Position numbers and translations under genes: made by a program
Shown: positions 1 to 8,365 of the stretch, piece after piece
Layout: every line of letters begins with the position of its first letter
How positions within the stretch are numbered: position 1 is the first letter of the stretch
NCBI GenBank assembly: GCA_004000625.1
Contig: SAUS01000005.1
Location: forward strand, 1 to 60,598
Origin: Candidatus Cibiobacter qucibialis
GTDB lineage: Bacteria > Bacillota > Clostridia > Oscillospirales > Ruminococcaceae
Direction: 5' to 3'
Length of the DNA: 60,598 nucleotides
The notes under the pieces: generated by a model
Database searches by the model: none
Told to the model about the DNA's origin: nothing
What the model saw: the letters and a program-made list of their open reading frames with translations, nothing else

Positions 1-51
1 GCTGCCGGAGCGGTGCTTAAGCCGCAAGGCGGGAATTGTGCGGTGTTGCCT
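1..51 (+). mobile_element. Family 1 MITE, right end, cut by window start
   Basis: The right half of the family 1 element: it ends GTGCGGTGTTGCCT and is followed by TA at 52-53, as in the complete copies at 3623 and 20787. It carries no coding sequence. The left end lies outside the window. Confidence 0.85.
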
Positions 52-151
52 TAGGTGCACAGCAAACCATTTATGATTTTTCGTGGCGGGATAAGGGCAT
101 CCCCCTGACAGCATTTTATAGGCCGGCAGGGTCTTACAAAACGTGCCGTAA

Positions 152-1228
152 TTATACCTTCACCTCGCACCGTTCCGGGATCTGGAAATGTGCAAAATAG
201 GTTTCCTCTTTGGGGATCCATCTGGTTTTGAAATCTTCCAGCTTTTCCGGGGCGCGCGCGGCAAGGCGGCGCAGCTGCTCGGCAGGCTCCACATCCACAA
301 AGGCGTGCAAGGCGCAGTAATTCCACAGGTCCGGGTGGCAGGAGTAAGAACCTTCCAACAAAATGATCGGCGTCTGGGGCAGCGGTACAGTGCCGGGGGC
401 AAGCGCCATCGTGCGGCAGTCAAACAGGCGGTATCTCCCCTGCTGCCCGGCGCGCAGGGGTTCCAGCACCTCGGCAATCAGGCGTTCGCGGTCCAGGTTG
501 CCGCCGGGCTCCGCCATGCGCTGGGGGGTGCGCTGGATCGGCTGCAAAAAGAAGTCATCCAAGTGCACCACACCCCAGCCGTATTGCCGGGCCATCTGGG
601 CGGCAATGGTGGTTTTGCCCGCGGCGCAGCGGCCATCCAATGCAACCAGCAGCGGGCCGTCGGCTGGTTTGGGCAAAGCTTTGGCTGCCTGGGCCAGCGC
701 TGCGGCGGCCTGGGCAGCAGTTTGCTGTTTGCCCCCGCGCGGCGGCACAGTGCAATGGTAGGCAATGCGGGAAGTTCCATCCGCCAGTGTAATATTGCCG
801 CAGCGCACAAAGCCATTTTTCTCCAGCAGGTGCTGCATTACTTTGTTGTCCGCGTGGGTATCGGCGCGCAGGGGCAGGCCGCGGGCCGCGCACCAGGCAA
901 AGCAGATTGCCGCCGCCCCATGCACCCGCCCGGCCGATGCCATGCGGTGGATGGTGGCATAGGGAGCATCATCCGGCCAGCCACCATCATAGATTTCGGC
1001 ATAAGTCGGTTCCGGGCCGGGAATGTAACAGAACGTTGCCTCCGGGCGGGCATTACCCTCCAGAACATAGCAGACGCCGCGGGCGATCTGCTGCTGCATC
1101 AGCTCTGCGCCGGGGTAGGTAGCGGGCCACTGGGTGGGGTTGCCGGTCTGTGCCATAAAAGCGCGGGCATGGGCAAATATTTCAAGCAGCGCAGGCAAAT
1201 CACCCGGCTGCGCGGGACGGATGTTCAT
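152..1228 (-). CDS. GNAT acetyltransferase fused to uridine-kinase-like P-loop kinase
   Basis: A 358-residue two-domain protein. Residues 1-165 read as a GNAT N-acetyltransferase fold, starting MNIRPAQPGDLPALLEIF, with the late LLEKNGFVRCG segment typical of GNATs. From about residue 188 a nucleoside-kinase-like P-loop domain follows: Walker A GRCAAGKT at 199-206, then VVHLDDFF near 221-227, as in uridine kinase and phosphoribulokinase relatives. The domains are joined by an Ala/Gln/Lys-rich linker. The start ATG at 1228 has a GGAG about ten bases upstream; the reading frame stays open further upstream only across repeat DNA. The substrate of neither domain can be told from sequence. A cytoplasmic modifying enzyme acting on a nucleoside or sugar is an inference. 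Confidence 0.85.
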   Translation of the reverse strand: MNIRPAQPGDLPALLEIFAHARAFMAQTGNPTQWPATYPGAELMQQQIARGVCYVLEGNARPEATFCYIPGPEPTYAEIYDGGWPDDAPYATIHRMASAGRVHGAAAICFAWCAARGLPLRADTHADNKVMQHLLEKNGFVRCGNITLADGTSRIAYHCTVPPRGGKQQTAAQAAAALAQAAKALPKPADGPLLVALDGRCAAGKTTIAAQMARQYGWGVVHLDDFFLQPIQRTPQRMAEPGGNLDRERLIAEVLEPLRAGQQGRYRLFDCRTMALAPGTVPLPQTPIILLEGSYSCHPDLWNYCALHAFVDVEPAEQLRRLAARAPEKLEDFKTRWIPKEETYFAHFQIPERCEVKV

Positions 1229-1566
1229 GCAAAAATGCTCCTTTTGTTTGGTTCCTTCATTATAGCCTATCCCCCGGTTTGGGGCAAGTGGCAGCGTATA
1301 GAACGCACCCCCGCCGCGGAGTTGTGCATCCACGGCGGGGGTGTGAATTCTATTATTTTGTTGGTTGGAATTTGAAATACAGGTGCCGCGGGACGATGCC
1401 AGGCATCGTCCCCTACAAATCGTTTGCAGGTATCCGGCGGATAGTCTATGTTTTTCCACGGCGGGATGAGAGCATCCTGCCCTACATGATTTTATTTTTT
1501 AATCTATATTATTAAAGTTTCTTCAGTTCCTTCTTTTCAAAGAAGGAACACAAAGCCCTCGTAAAA
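1229..1566. repeat. Intergenic hairpin cluster between asnB and the fusion gene
   Basis: No gene is visible. There is a perfect 11-bp stem at 1306-1316/1333-1343 (CACCCCCGCCG with its complement) and a palindrome around 1389-1411 (GGGACGATGCC arms). A segment at 1451-1487 (CGGCGGGATGAGAGCATCC) resembles one at 88-112, so related repeats flank the fusion gene. A 24-bp palindrome lies at 1526-1549 (GTTCCTTCTTT, TC loop, complement). It lies just downstream of asnB and may serve as its 3' end, though no U-run follows. Confidence 0.6.
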
Positions 1567-3147
1567 TTATTTACCGGAATCGCCGTAGTTTTTCAGCACG
1601 CGGGCGCTGGGATCGTTGACGGCGCAGTTGGGCCATGCCTTGTTGGGCATCCAGTAATCCACGATCATCTCTGCCTGGCCGGGGTAATACTTTTCAAAAA
1701 TTTCACGGTAGAGCAGGCTTTCCTTGGTAAAGGGGCGGCAGTAGGCATACTTGCCGCTCTTTTCGGCAAACTCACGGTCGGTGTAATGGCTCTCGGCATA
1801 CTCCTTGATGTCATCCACCATGGAATGTCCCACGGCGTCCGAGAACGCTGCCTTTTCACGCCAAAGGATGCTTTCCGGCAGCCAGTCGCCCTCAAAGGCT
1901 TTGCGCAGCAGGTACTTGCCCTTGTTGTAAATGTTCATCTTGCGGGCCGGGTCAATGGACATGACATATTTGACAAAATCCAGATCACCGAACGGCACGC
2001 GGGCTTCCAGGCTGTTGACGCTGATGGAACGGTCTGCGCGCAGCACATCGTACATGAACAGCTCACGGATGCGCTTCTGGCTTTCTGCCTGGAACTCGTG
2101 GGCGGAGGGAGCGAAGTCAGTGTACTTGTAACCGAACAGCTCATCCGAAATTTCGCCGGTCAGCAGCACGCGGATATCGGTGTGCTCATGGATGTACTTG
2201 CACACCAGATACATGCCGACCGAAGCGCGGATGGTGGTGATATCCCAGGTGCCCAGCATGGCGATAACTTCTTCCAGCGCATTCAGCACAATTTCCTTGT
2301 TGATGATGACCTCGGTGTGGTCGGCGTGCAGGTAATCCGCTACCTGCTTGGCGTACTTCAGGTCAATGGCGTCCTCGCTCATGCCAATGGCAAAGGTGCG
2401 GATGGGCTTGCCCAGTTTTTTGGCGGCAATGGCACACACCAGGCTGGAATCCAGGCCGCCGGAAAGCAGGAAGCCCACCGGAGTGTCGGCGTCCAACCGC
2501 TTATCCACACCGGCCACCAGCTTTTCGCGGATCTTGGTCAAGGTGGTGTCCATATCATCGGTGTTGTAAGCGGGGGTATCGGCAATATCGCAGTAGCGCA
2601 CAAACTTGCCGTTGCAGTAATAGCTGCCGATGGGGAACGGATAGATCTTTTTGCACAGGCCGATCAGGTTCTTGGCCTCGGAAGCAAAGGCGATGTGGCC
2701 GGATTCGCTATAACCATAGAACAGCGGGCGGATACCGATGGGGTCACGTGCAGCGATCAGCCATTTTTTGCGGCTGTCGTACAAAATCATGGCGAACTCG
2801 GCATCCAGATGATTGAACATATCCAGGCCGTACTTGTAATACAGCGGCAGGATGATCTCGCAGTCAGAATCCGATTCAAAGGTGTAGCCATCAGCTTCCA
2901 GCTCTTTTTTGACCGGGCGGAAGCCATACAGTTCGCCGTTGCAGACAACACAGTCGTTGCCGCGGAAGAAGGGCTGCATGCCTTCCGGGGTCAGACCCAT
3001 AATGGCTAAACGGCCAAAGCCCAGCAGGCCAAACTCAGTTTCTGCCACACGCTGGTCATCCGGCCCGCGGGAAGCAGTACGCATCAACAATTCGGTAAAT
3101 TTTTCTTTGGACAGATCATGTCCGGCATACCCTAATACACAGCACAT
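1567..3147 (-). CDS. asnB: Asparagine synthase, glutamine-hydrolysing
   Basis: Converts aspartate, glutamine and ATP to asparagine. This is a 526-residue class II amidotransferase. The mature N terminus is MCCVLGYAG, so the catalytic Cys is residue 2 after Met removal; that fixes the start at 3147 instead of an in-frame ATG seven codons upstream, and GGAG lies nine bases before it. The glutaminase half (about 1-190) shows RGPDD and CNGEL. The synthetase half carries the pyrophosphate loop SGGLDSS at 229-235 and GEISDELFGY further on. Expression should be controlled by the T-box upstream, so it should rise when uncharged tRNA-Asn accumulates. The gene is transcribed alone. Confidence 0.96.
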   Translation of the reverse strand: MCCVLGYAGHDLSKEKFTELLMRTASRGPDDQRVAETEFGLLGFGRLAIMGLTPEGMQPFFRGNDCVVCNGELYGFRPVKKELEADGYTFESDSDCEIILPLYYKYGLDMFNHLDAEFAMILYDSRKKWLIAARDPIGIRPLFYGYSESGHIAFASEAKNLIGLCKKIYPFPIGSYYCNGKFVRYCDIADTPAYNTDDMDTTLTKIREKLVAGVDKRLDADTPVGFLLSGGLDSSLVCAIAAKKLGKPIRTFAIGMSEDAIDLKYAKQVADYLHADHTEVIINKEIVLNALEEVIAMLGTWDITTIRASVGMYLVCKYIHEHTDIRVLLTGEISDELFGYKYTDFAPSAHEFQAESQKRIRELFMYDVLRADRSISVNSLEARVPFGDLDFVKYVMSIDPARKMNIYNKGKYLLRKAFEGDWLPESILWREKAAFSDAVGHSMVDDIKEYAESHYTDREFAEKSGKYAYCRPFTKESLLYREIFEKYYPGQAEMIVDYWMPNKAWPNCAVNDPSARVLKNYGDSGK

Positions 3148-3202
3148 TTGGTAACACTCCTTTTCCATTTACACCAGTATTTCTTCCCTGCGAAATGGTA
3201 AC

Positions 3203-3503
3203 AAAAAAAGACAGCCCACTTCGTCCTTGTATTAGGACGAATCGCTGTCTTGATCCGCGGTGCCACCTAAATTACCGCAGCCCGAATAATGGCATACGGT
3301 CACTTTTTCCGTACACGTTCACCTTTGAAACGCTGCCGTTTTAACGCGCGGCGGTGCGGCGCCCTTACTTGCGGGGAATGCCCGCTTTGGGTTTGCAGCT
3401 AACGGGTGTTCTTTCGCACCCCTTCCCTGTCCGGGCTTTCAGCTCATGGCCCGGCTCTCTGTGCAGCTATTGGGTGGTACTTTTCCCGATCAATGCTTTT
3501 AAT
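3203..3503 (-). promoter_or_regulatory. T-box riboswitch, asparagine specific, on asnB
   Basis: Read on the minus strand, the leader has an AGAGAGCCGGG stem I base and a GAAAGAACACCC segment whose AAC (3410-3408) sits where the specifier codon belongs. The conserved T-box sequence AGGTGGCACCGCGG is at 3268-3255. A terminator follows at 3249-3210 (GACAGC..GTCCT / AGGAC..GCTGTC) with seven U's. AAC is an asparagine codon, matching asnB downstream. T-boxes bind cognate uncharged tRNA and read through the terminator. Confidence 0.93.
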
Positions 3504-3509
3504 AGCTAA

Positions 3510-3538
3510 AGAATAGCACCATCCACAAAGGTTGTCAA
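3510..3538 (-). promoter_or_regulatory. Promoter of the asnB T-box leader
   Basis: TTGACA (3538-3533), 17-bp spacer, TATTCT (3515-3510) on the minus strand. Transcription would start near 3503, at the 5' edge of the T-box. Confidence 0.85.
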
Positions 3539-3577
3539 GAACTTTTTTTACTGTTTTACTCCCCCGTGCAGCAAAGC

Positions 3578-3613
3578 AGCAGCCCCGCCGGGGTGCGTTC
3601 CGGCGGGGCTGCT
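3578..3613 (-). terminator. Strong hairpin, probable terminator of the AI-2E gene
   Basis: Perfect 13-bp stem AGCAGCCCCGCCG (3578-3590) with its complement at 3601-3613 and a 10-base loop. There is no clear U-run on the minus side; the plus side has GTTTATTT. A family 1 MITE now separates it from the upstream gene. Confidence 0.55.
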
Positions 3614-3622
3614 GTTTATTTA

Positions 3623-3796
3623 GGGCAATACCGCATAATTCTAAGTGCCGATACGGCGAGCGAGGTGCGGCAGATGCCAAGCCAAAAGCGCAGATAATAC
3701 TGGATGTCTTATCGAGCATTTTGGCAACGCAGATGCCGTGCCGCAGCTGCCGGAGCGGTGCTTAAGCCGCAAGGCGGGAATTGTGCGGTGTTGCCT
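3623..3796 (+). mobile_element. Family 1 MITE, 174 bp, complete
   Basis: Begins GGGCAATACCGC and ends GCGGTGTTGCCT, imperfect inverted repeats of about 20 bp. It is flanked by TA at 3621-3622 and 3797-3798. The interior is non-coding. It lies between the stop codon of the AI-2E gene and the hairpin that probably ended its transcript. Confidence 0.9.
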
Positions 3797-3802
3797 TATG
3801 GT

Positions 3803-5044
3803 TTAATGCTGCACGGCAACGGGCTGATTTTCGGTTTCATTCCGGGGCTGAACTTGGTTTTCATTTAACGGCTGCACGGGTTCTGCCTGCTTCGCCCGCG
3901 GGTTTCCTTCGGCATCAATGCCGCGGCGCTCCAGGCACCAGGCGGTAAACTGGCGCAGCAGGCCATAGAATGTGGCAAAAGTAGGCACGCCGATGACCAT
4001 GCCCACAACCCCCAGCAAGTCGCCGCCGATCACGATGGCCACCAGCACCCACAGGGCCGATACGCCGATGGACTTGCCCAAAATTTTGGGGCCGATGATA
4101 TTGCCGTCCACCTGCTGGATGGCAATAATCAGAATCAGGAACTTGAGAGCATCAAACGGGTTGACGAACACTAGAATCAGCAAACAGGGGATTGCGCCGA
4201 TGAAGGGGCCAAACACCGGGATGATGTTGGTAATGCCAACCACGACCGCGATCAGCGGGGCAAACTCGATGCCAAAAATATTGCAGCAGACAAAAGTCAG
4301 CACGCCAATGATGGCAGAATCAATGATTTTGCCGCCAAAAAAGCCTTCAAAATTGTTGTTGGCAAAGCTGCAGGTTTCCAGCACGGTATCTGCAATATAC
4401 GGCGGGAAAAACGCGTGCACCATGGTGCGCAGCTGGCGCAGCAGCTTGTCTTTTTCGGCCAGCATGTACACGCTGGAAGCCAGTGCAGTAAAAATATCCA
4501 CCACGTTGGATGCCACACCGGAAACATACGCCATGATCTGCGGTGCCGAGGATTTGAGCACTTCAGTCAGGCTGTTCATCATGCTTTCGTAATTATCCAG
4601 CATTTCGGTTGCCCGGCTCAAATCAAGGCCATAACGGTTTTGCAGCATATCCAGCAGGTTCTGCACATTGGATATGTACAGCGGCAGGTTGGTGAACAAC
4701 ATGGTAATGCTGGAAACGACCTGCGGCACCACCATGGAAACCAACAGCATAATAATCAGCGCCGCAACAATATAGGCAATCAGGATGGAAAGCCAGCGCA
4801 GCTTGGGGTTCTCTTTCATCACATACCGCTGCACCGGGCGCACAATACAGTCCAGCACATAGGCGATCACAATGCCGCTGGCAAAGGGGGCCGCAATATC
4901 CAAAAACTTGGCAATGCCGCCGGCAAACACATTCAGGTGCCCCAGCATCAGGTACAGCGCAATGCTGATGGCAATGATCGCCAGCCAGTCAAAAACCGTT
5001 TCCGGTTTTTTGTGCATCCAAATATGGTCGTTCTGCTCATTCAT
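3803..5044 (-). CDS. AI-2E family transporter (paralogue 1)
   Basis: A 413-residue polytopic membrane protein of the AI-2E/PerM family. Hydrophobic segments follow soon after the start (WLAIIAISIALYLMLG, ASGIVIAYVLDCIV), then a paired segment near 85-115 and several more in the second half, with the family signature PVFGPFIGAIPCL and the C-terminal IGVPTFATFYGLLR. The tail after about residue 370 is polar and Gln/Asn-rich. ATG at 5044 was chosen because AGGAG lies seven bases upstream; two in-frame ATGs further up are too close to it or ahead of it. Family members include a proposed AI-2 exporter and ion antiporters; the substrate here is unknown. A second family member lies just upstream on the same strand. 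Confidence 0.88.
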   Translation of the reverse strand: MNEQNDHIWMHKKPETVFDWLAIIAISIALYLMLGHLNVFAGGIAKFLDIAAPFASGIVIAYVLDCIVRPVQRYVMKENPKLRWLSILIAYIVAALIIMLLVSMVVPQVVSSITMLFTNLPLYISNVQNLLDMLQNRYGLDLSRATEMLDNYESMMNSLTEVLKSSAPQIMAYVSGVASNVVDIFTALASSVYMLAEKDKLLRQLRTMVHAFFPPYIADTVLETCSFANNNFEGFFGGKIIDSAIIGVLTFVCCNIFGIEFAPLIAVVVGITNIIPVFGPFIGAIPCLLILVFVNPFDALKFLILIIAIQQVDGNIIGPKILGKSIGVSALWVLVAIVIGGDLLGVVGMVIGVPTFATFYGLLRQFTAWCLERRGIDAEGNPRAKQAEPVQPLNENQVQPRNETENQPVAVQH

Positions 5045-5137
5045 ACACATTCTCCTGACATAAGGGGCTCTGCCAGCCTGCAAAAACTGTTCTGCCCCTA
5101 CTTGACCGCCGCCGGCGGCACAAACTCTTACAGTTTA

Positions 5138-5165
5138 ATTGTAACATCTAATGGCGGCTTTTCAA
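5138..5165 (-). promoter_or_regulatory. Promoter of AI-2E paralogue 1
   Basis: TTGAAA (5165-5160), 16-bp spacer, TACAAT (5143-5138) on the minus strand, in the gap between the two AI-2E genes. Paralogue 1 therefore has its own start as well as possible read-through. Confidence 0.6.
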
Positions 5166-5224
5166 GGGGCAAAATCTTAACATTATGCAAACAGTGTGGT
5201 GAAATATGTTGCACTGGTTCCGCG

Positions 5225-6343
5225 CTATGTTTCCCCGCCCGGTTTTGTTTTTTCCCCATCCGGTTCCCTGGGCAGGGCCGCTTTGGCAAGGTTGGCCGCC
5301 ACCCCCAGTACCGGCACCCCGATGACCATGCCCGGAATGCCGAACAGTCCGCCGCCCACCACAATAGCCGCCAGCACCCACAGACCGGAAATGCCCGTGG
5401 CGCTGCCCAGAATGCGCGGCGCAATAAAGTTTCCGTCCACCTGCTGCACCACCAGAACAATGACCAAAAATTCCAGCGCATGCACCGGCTGGCCGCTGAA
5501 CAGCAGCAGCGCTGCCCCCGGCACCGCCCCCAGATAAGGCCCCAGCATGGGCACAATGTTGGTAACGGCCACCACCACGCTGATCAGCGGCGCATACGGG
5601 ATGCCGAACAAAAGCATTAACACAAACGTTTCGCTGCCAACCAATACAGCATCCACCAGCTGTCCGCCAATGTAGCCGCTGAACGTTTTGTTGGCCATGG
5701 CAAACACGCCCAACACGTTACCCGCGGTGCGCGGCGGCAGCGCAGTGCGCAGGGCCAGGCGGGCAGTATGCAGCAGTTCCGCCTTGCCGCACAGCAGGTA
5801 CACCGAGGCCGCCAACGCCAGAAAACCATTCAGCACCTGCCCCGCCGCCCCCATGGCCGCCTGGGCCAACTGCGGGGCCAGGCCGGAAAGGAAGTTTTCC
5901 ACGCTGCTGCCGGAATTCAGCAGCAGTTCACTCAGGCTGGTGGTATCCACCCCATAGTTTGCCTGCACCAGCTCCAGCAACGCCTGCGCGTTTTCCAGGT
6001 AGCCGGGCAAAGCCGCGGCAAAGCTGCCCACGCTTTGCACCAGCTGCGGTACAACCAGCCCCACCAGTGCCGCAACTGTGCCAAAAAGTGCCAGATACGC
6101 CAGCAGGATACCCGGCCCGCGCCGCCCTCCGAACAGGTGGATGGCAAACCATCGGGCGGGGATATCCAGCACATAGGCCAGCGCCAAACCGCCCGCAAAG
6201 GGCGTTGCCAGCCCCAGCAGCACCCGCAACGCAGCCGCGATGGCGGGCAGATACCACACCGCAGCCAGCAGCGCGGCAGCCACCGCAAACAGCATCAGCC
6301 AATCCTGCATCGTTTCGGGCTTTCGGTTGTACCAGCGCTTCAT
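5225..6343 (-). CDS. AI-2E family transporter (paralogue 2)
   Basis: A 372-residue membrane protein, about 40 residues shorter than paralogue 1. It starts MKRWYNRKPETMQDWLMLF, matching the KKPETVFDWLAII opening of paralogue 1, and shares PMLGPYLGAVPGA and IGVPVLGVAANLAK near the C terminus. Six to eight hydrophobic segments are visible. AAGGAG lies six bases before the ATG. It follows the rhodanese gene after 13 bp, so the two are probably co-transcribed. The rhodanese link hints at envelope or sulfur stress but does not prove it. Confidence 0.87.
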   Translation of the reverse strand: MKRWYNRKPETMQDWLMLFAVAAALLAAVWYLPAIAAALRVLLGLATPFAGGLALAYVLDIPARWFAIHLFGGRRGPGILLAYLALFGTVAALVGLVVPQLVQSVGSFAAALPGYLENAQALLELVQANYGVDTTSLSELLLNSGSSVENFLSGLAPQLAQAAMGAAGQVLNGFLALAASVYLLCGKAELLHTARLALRTALPPRTAGNVLGVFAMANKTFSGYIGGQLVDAVLVGSETFVLMLLFGIPYAPLISVVVAVTNIVPMLGPYLGAVPGAALLLFSGQPVHALEFLVIVLVVQQVDGNFIAPRILGSATGISGLWVLAAIVVGGGLFGIPGMVIGVPVLGVAANLAKAALPREPDGEKTKPGGET

Positions 6344-6356
6344 GGGCTTCTCCTTA

Positions 6357-6659
6357 TTACCGTGTCAGCGGGCCATCCCAGCAGTTGATAGAGCCAAGGT
6401 CGTACACCTGCCGCCCCGCCTGGGCCAGCAGCTCCGCCGCTATGGCGCTGCGCTGCCCGCTGCGGCAGCAGACAATGACCGGGTGGCCGTTGGACGGCAG
6501 GTTCGGCAGATCCTCTTCCAGCCGGTCCAACGGAACATTGCGCGCACTGGGGATATGCCCCGCGGCATACTCCGCCGGGGTGCGCACATCCCACAAAATG
6601 GCCCGCTGCTGCATCAGCTGCCGGGCCTGCGCCGGGGTAATGCGGTTTTGGTTTCTCAT
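6357..6659 (-). CDS. Single-domain rhodanese
   Basis: A 100-residue protein that is one complete rhodanese domain. It has DVRTPAEYAAGHIPSA (24-39) and the active-site loop CRSGQR at 65-70, with Cys65 as the persulfide carrier. Family members move sulfane sulfur from thiosulfate or persulfides to acceptors in the cytoplasm. A GGGGG lies about nine bases before the ATG. It is the first gene of a probable two-gene unit with the AI-2E paralogue. Confidence 0.88.
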   Translation of the reverse strand: MRNQNRITPAQARQLMQQRAILWDVRTPAEYAAGHIPSARNVPLDRLEEDLPNLPSNGHPVIVCCRSGQRSAIAAELLAQAGRQVYDLGSINCWDGPLTR

Positions 6660-6718
6660 ACAGTTTGCCCCCTTTGTTCAAATTCAAAGCAAATTGTATG
6701 CGCCGGGCAAAAAGTTTA

Positions 6719-6727
6719 TGATATAAT
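6719..6727 (+). promoter_or_regulatory. Extended -10 promoter for the DUF523 gene
   Basis: TGATATAAT, an extended -10 element without a good -35, about 65 bp before the DUF523 start. The same nonamer occurs before the transaldolase at 29104-29112. Confidence 0.55.
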
Positions 6728-6793
6728 AAAAACCTGTTTATGATGTTTATATTCTAAACATCCCGCAATTTTTATCTGAAAGTGGTGTCCGGC

Positions 6794-7234
6794 ATGAAAG
6801 TTCTCATCAGCACCTGCCTGCTTGGCGTTGCGTGCAAATATTCCGGCGGCGATAACGCCCGCCCGGCCCTGGTAGCGGCTTTGCAGGCTGCCGGGCATGA
6901 GCTGGTGCCCGTCTGCCCCGAAGTGTACGGCGGCTTACCCACACCGCGCACGCCTGCGGAGCGCATCGGTTCCCGCGTGGTGACGGCTGCCGGGGCCGAC
7001 GTGACCGCCCAGTACCGCAAAGGTGCCGAAATTGCCCTGCAGCTGGCAAGGTTGACGGGCTGCCGGGTAGCCGTGCTGAAAGCCAACAGCCCCAGCTGCG
7101 GCCACGGCACGATTTATGACGGCACTTTCAGCGGCAAAAAAATTCCCGGCAGCGGTGTAGCCGCCGAGCTGCTGGAACAAAACGGAATTGCCGTTTATAC
7201 GGACGAGGACTGTGCCGCGGCACTGCCCTTCTAA
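6794..7234 (+). CDS. DUF523 family protein
   Basis: A 146-residue cytoplasmic protein matching DUF523. It opens MKVLISTCLLGVACKYSG, then has CPEVYGGLPTPRTPAE and LKANSPSCGHG, with conserved cysteines in STC, VCPE and SCG that suggest a metal or cluster site. The ATG at 6794 is preferred over a GTG four codons upstream because family members begin with this MKVL stretch. The biochemical role is not established; a DUF523 domain is also found fused to DUF1722. The patatin gene follows after 37 bp, perhaps in the same transcript. Confidence 0.85.
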   Translation: MKVLISTCLLGVACKYSGGDNARPALVAALQAAGHELVPVCPEVYGGLPTPRTPAERIGSRVVTAAGADVTAQYRKGAEIALQLARLTGCRVAVLKANSPSCGHGTIYDGTFSGKKIPGSGVAAELLEQNGIAVYTDEDCAAALPF

Positions 7235-7271
7235 CGATCACGAATCACGATAATACGAGGTGAATGAAGAT

Positions 7272-8144
7272 ATGGCAACAAATACACCATTCGGCCAGCG
7301 CCTTGGCCTTGTGCTGGAAGGCGGTGCCATGCGCGGCATTTACACCGCCGGTGTGCTGGATGTTTTCCTGGAAGCCGGTATCATGCCGGACGTTGTGGTG
7401 GGGGTTTCGGCCGGTGCGCTGCACGGGTGCAGCTATGTAGCCGGGCAAAAAGGGCGCAGCATCCGCTATTACCGCAAATACCGCAGTGATAAGCACTTTA
7501 TGGGCCTGTATTCCCTGCTGACCACCGGCGATGTGGTGGGCACCAAGTTCTGCTATGAGGATATCCCCTTGCGGTTGGATCCCTTTAACGAAGCTGCTTT
7601 TGAAAAAGCCCCCGTTGATTTTTATGTCACCGTAACCAATGTGCGCACCGGCAAGCCGGAGTATATCCTGTGCGACGAGCTGAAAGTTGGCAGCAAGATG
7701 GATGTGATTCGCGCGGGAGCGTCCATGCCGCTGTGCTCCAAAATGGTGGAGTGGAACGGCAATCTCTATCTGGATGGCGGCGTGAGCGACAGCATCCCCT
7801 ATGCCAAAATGAAAGATTTCGGCTGCCGCAAAAGCATTGTAGTGCTGACCCAGCCCGCCGGATACCTGAAACAGCCCGCCGCCATGGCCCCGTTTGAAGC
7901 TATGTACCGCAAGTATCCCGCCTTTGTGGAGGCCATGCGCGGCCGCGACCAGATGTACAACACCGAAGTGTGCGCTGTAGAACAGGCCGCCAAACAGGGC
8001 GATGTTTTTTTGATTCGCCCCAGCAAGTTCCTGCATGTTGGCCGTATGGAACACGACATCGAAGTTCTGAATGCACAATATGAGCTCGGCCGCCAGGATG
8101 CCCGAAACCAGATGGATGCGATGAGGGAATGGATGGAGAAGTAG
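7272..8144 (+). CDS. Patatin-like phospholipase
   Basis: A 290-residue serine acyl hydrolase of the RssA/YjjU patatin type. The oxyanion motif is LEGGAMRG (15-22), the nucleophile elbow GVSAG at 44-48 has Ser46, and the dyad Asp is Asp168 in LYLDGG. No signal peptide is seen, so it should act in the cytoplasm on phospholipid or lysophospholipid esters. AGGTG lies nine bases before the ATG at 7272; an in-frame GTG at 7260 lies inside that ribosome site and is less likely. A family 3 repeat begins one base after the stop codon. Confidence 0.9.
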   Translation: MATNTPFGQRLGLVLEGGAMRGIYTAGVLDVFLEAGIMPDVVVGVSAGALHGCSYVAGQKGRSIRYYRKYRSDKHFMGLYSLLTTGDVVGTKFCYEDIPLRLDPFNEAAFEKAPVDFYVTVTNVRTGKPEYILCDELKVGSKMDVIRAGASMPLCSKMVEWNGNLYLDGGVSDSIPYAKMKDFGCRKSIVVLTQPAGYLKQPAAMAPFEAMYRKYPAFVEAMRGRDQMYNTEVCAVEQAAKQGDVFLIRPSKFLHVGRMEHDIEVLNAQYELGRQDARNQMDAMREWMEK

Positions 8145-8365
8145 GAGTTAGGAGTTTTTTGGGCCGCAGATGCCAAAAAGTTCTGTCTGAATATTAAAAC
8201 AAAAATGTAGGGAACGGTCTTGACCGTTCCGTTGCCTTGAAACCGTATCCCATTATGGGTAATAATTTCAGGGTTTCGGAACGGTCAAAACCGTTCCCTA
8301 CAATTATTTTATAGGCTTGCGGCGGACATTCAAACCGCCGTTTAACTCCTAACTCCTAATTGAGC
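8145..8365 (+). repeat. Family 3 composite repeat
   Basis: Begins with AGGAGTTAGGAGTTTTTT and ends AACTCCTAACTCCTAATT, giving inverted ends. Inside are two inverted GGAACGGTC / GACCGTTCC palindromes (8206-8232 and 8277-8303) around a 45-bp spacer. It fills the whole gap between the convergent patatin and SPFH genes and could act as a two-way terminator. Copies occur at 20890, 21556, 23606, 51883 and 55106. Confidence 0.8.

Noticed and set aside
8206..8303. Repeated palindromes as a CRISPR array
   Set aside because: Repeats are inverted, not direct, spacing is irregular, they are scattered, and no cas genes are present.
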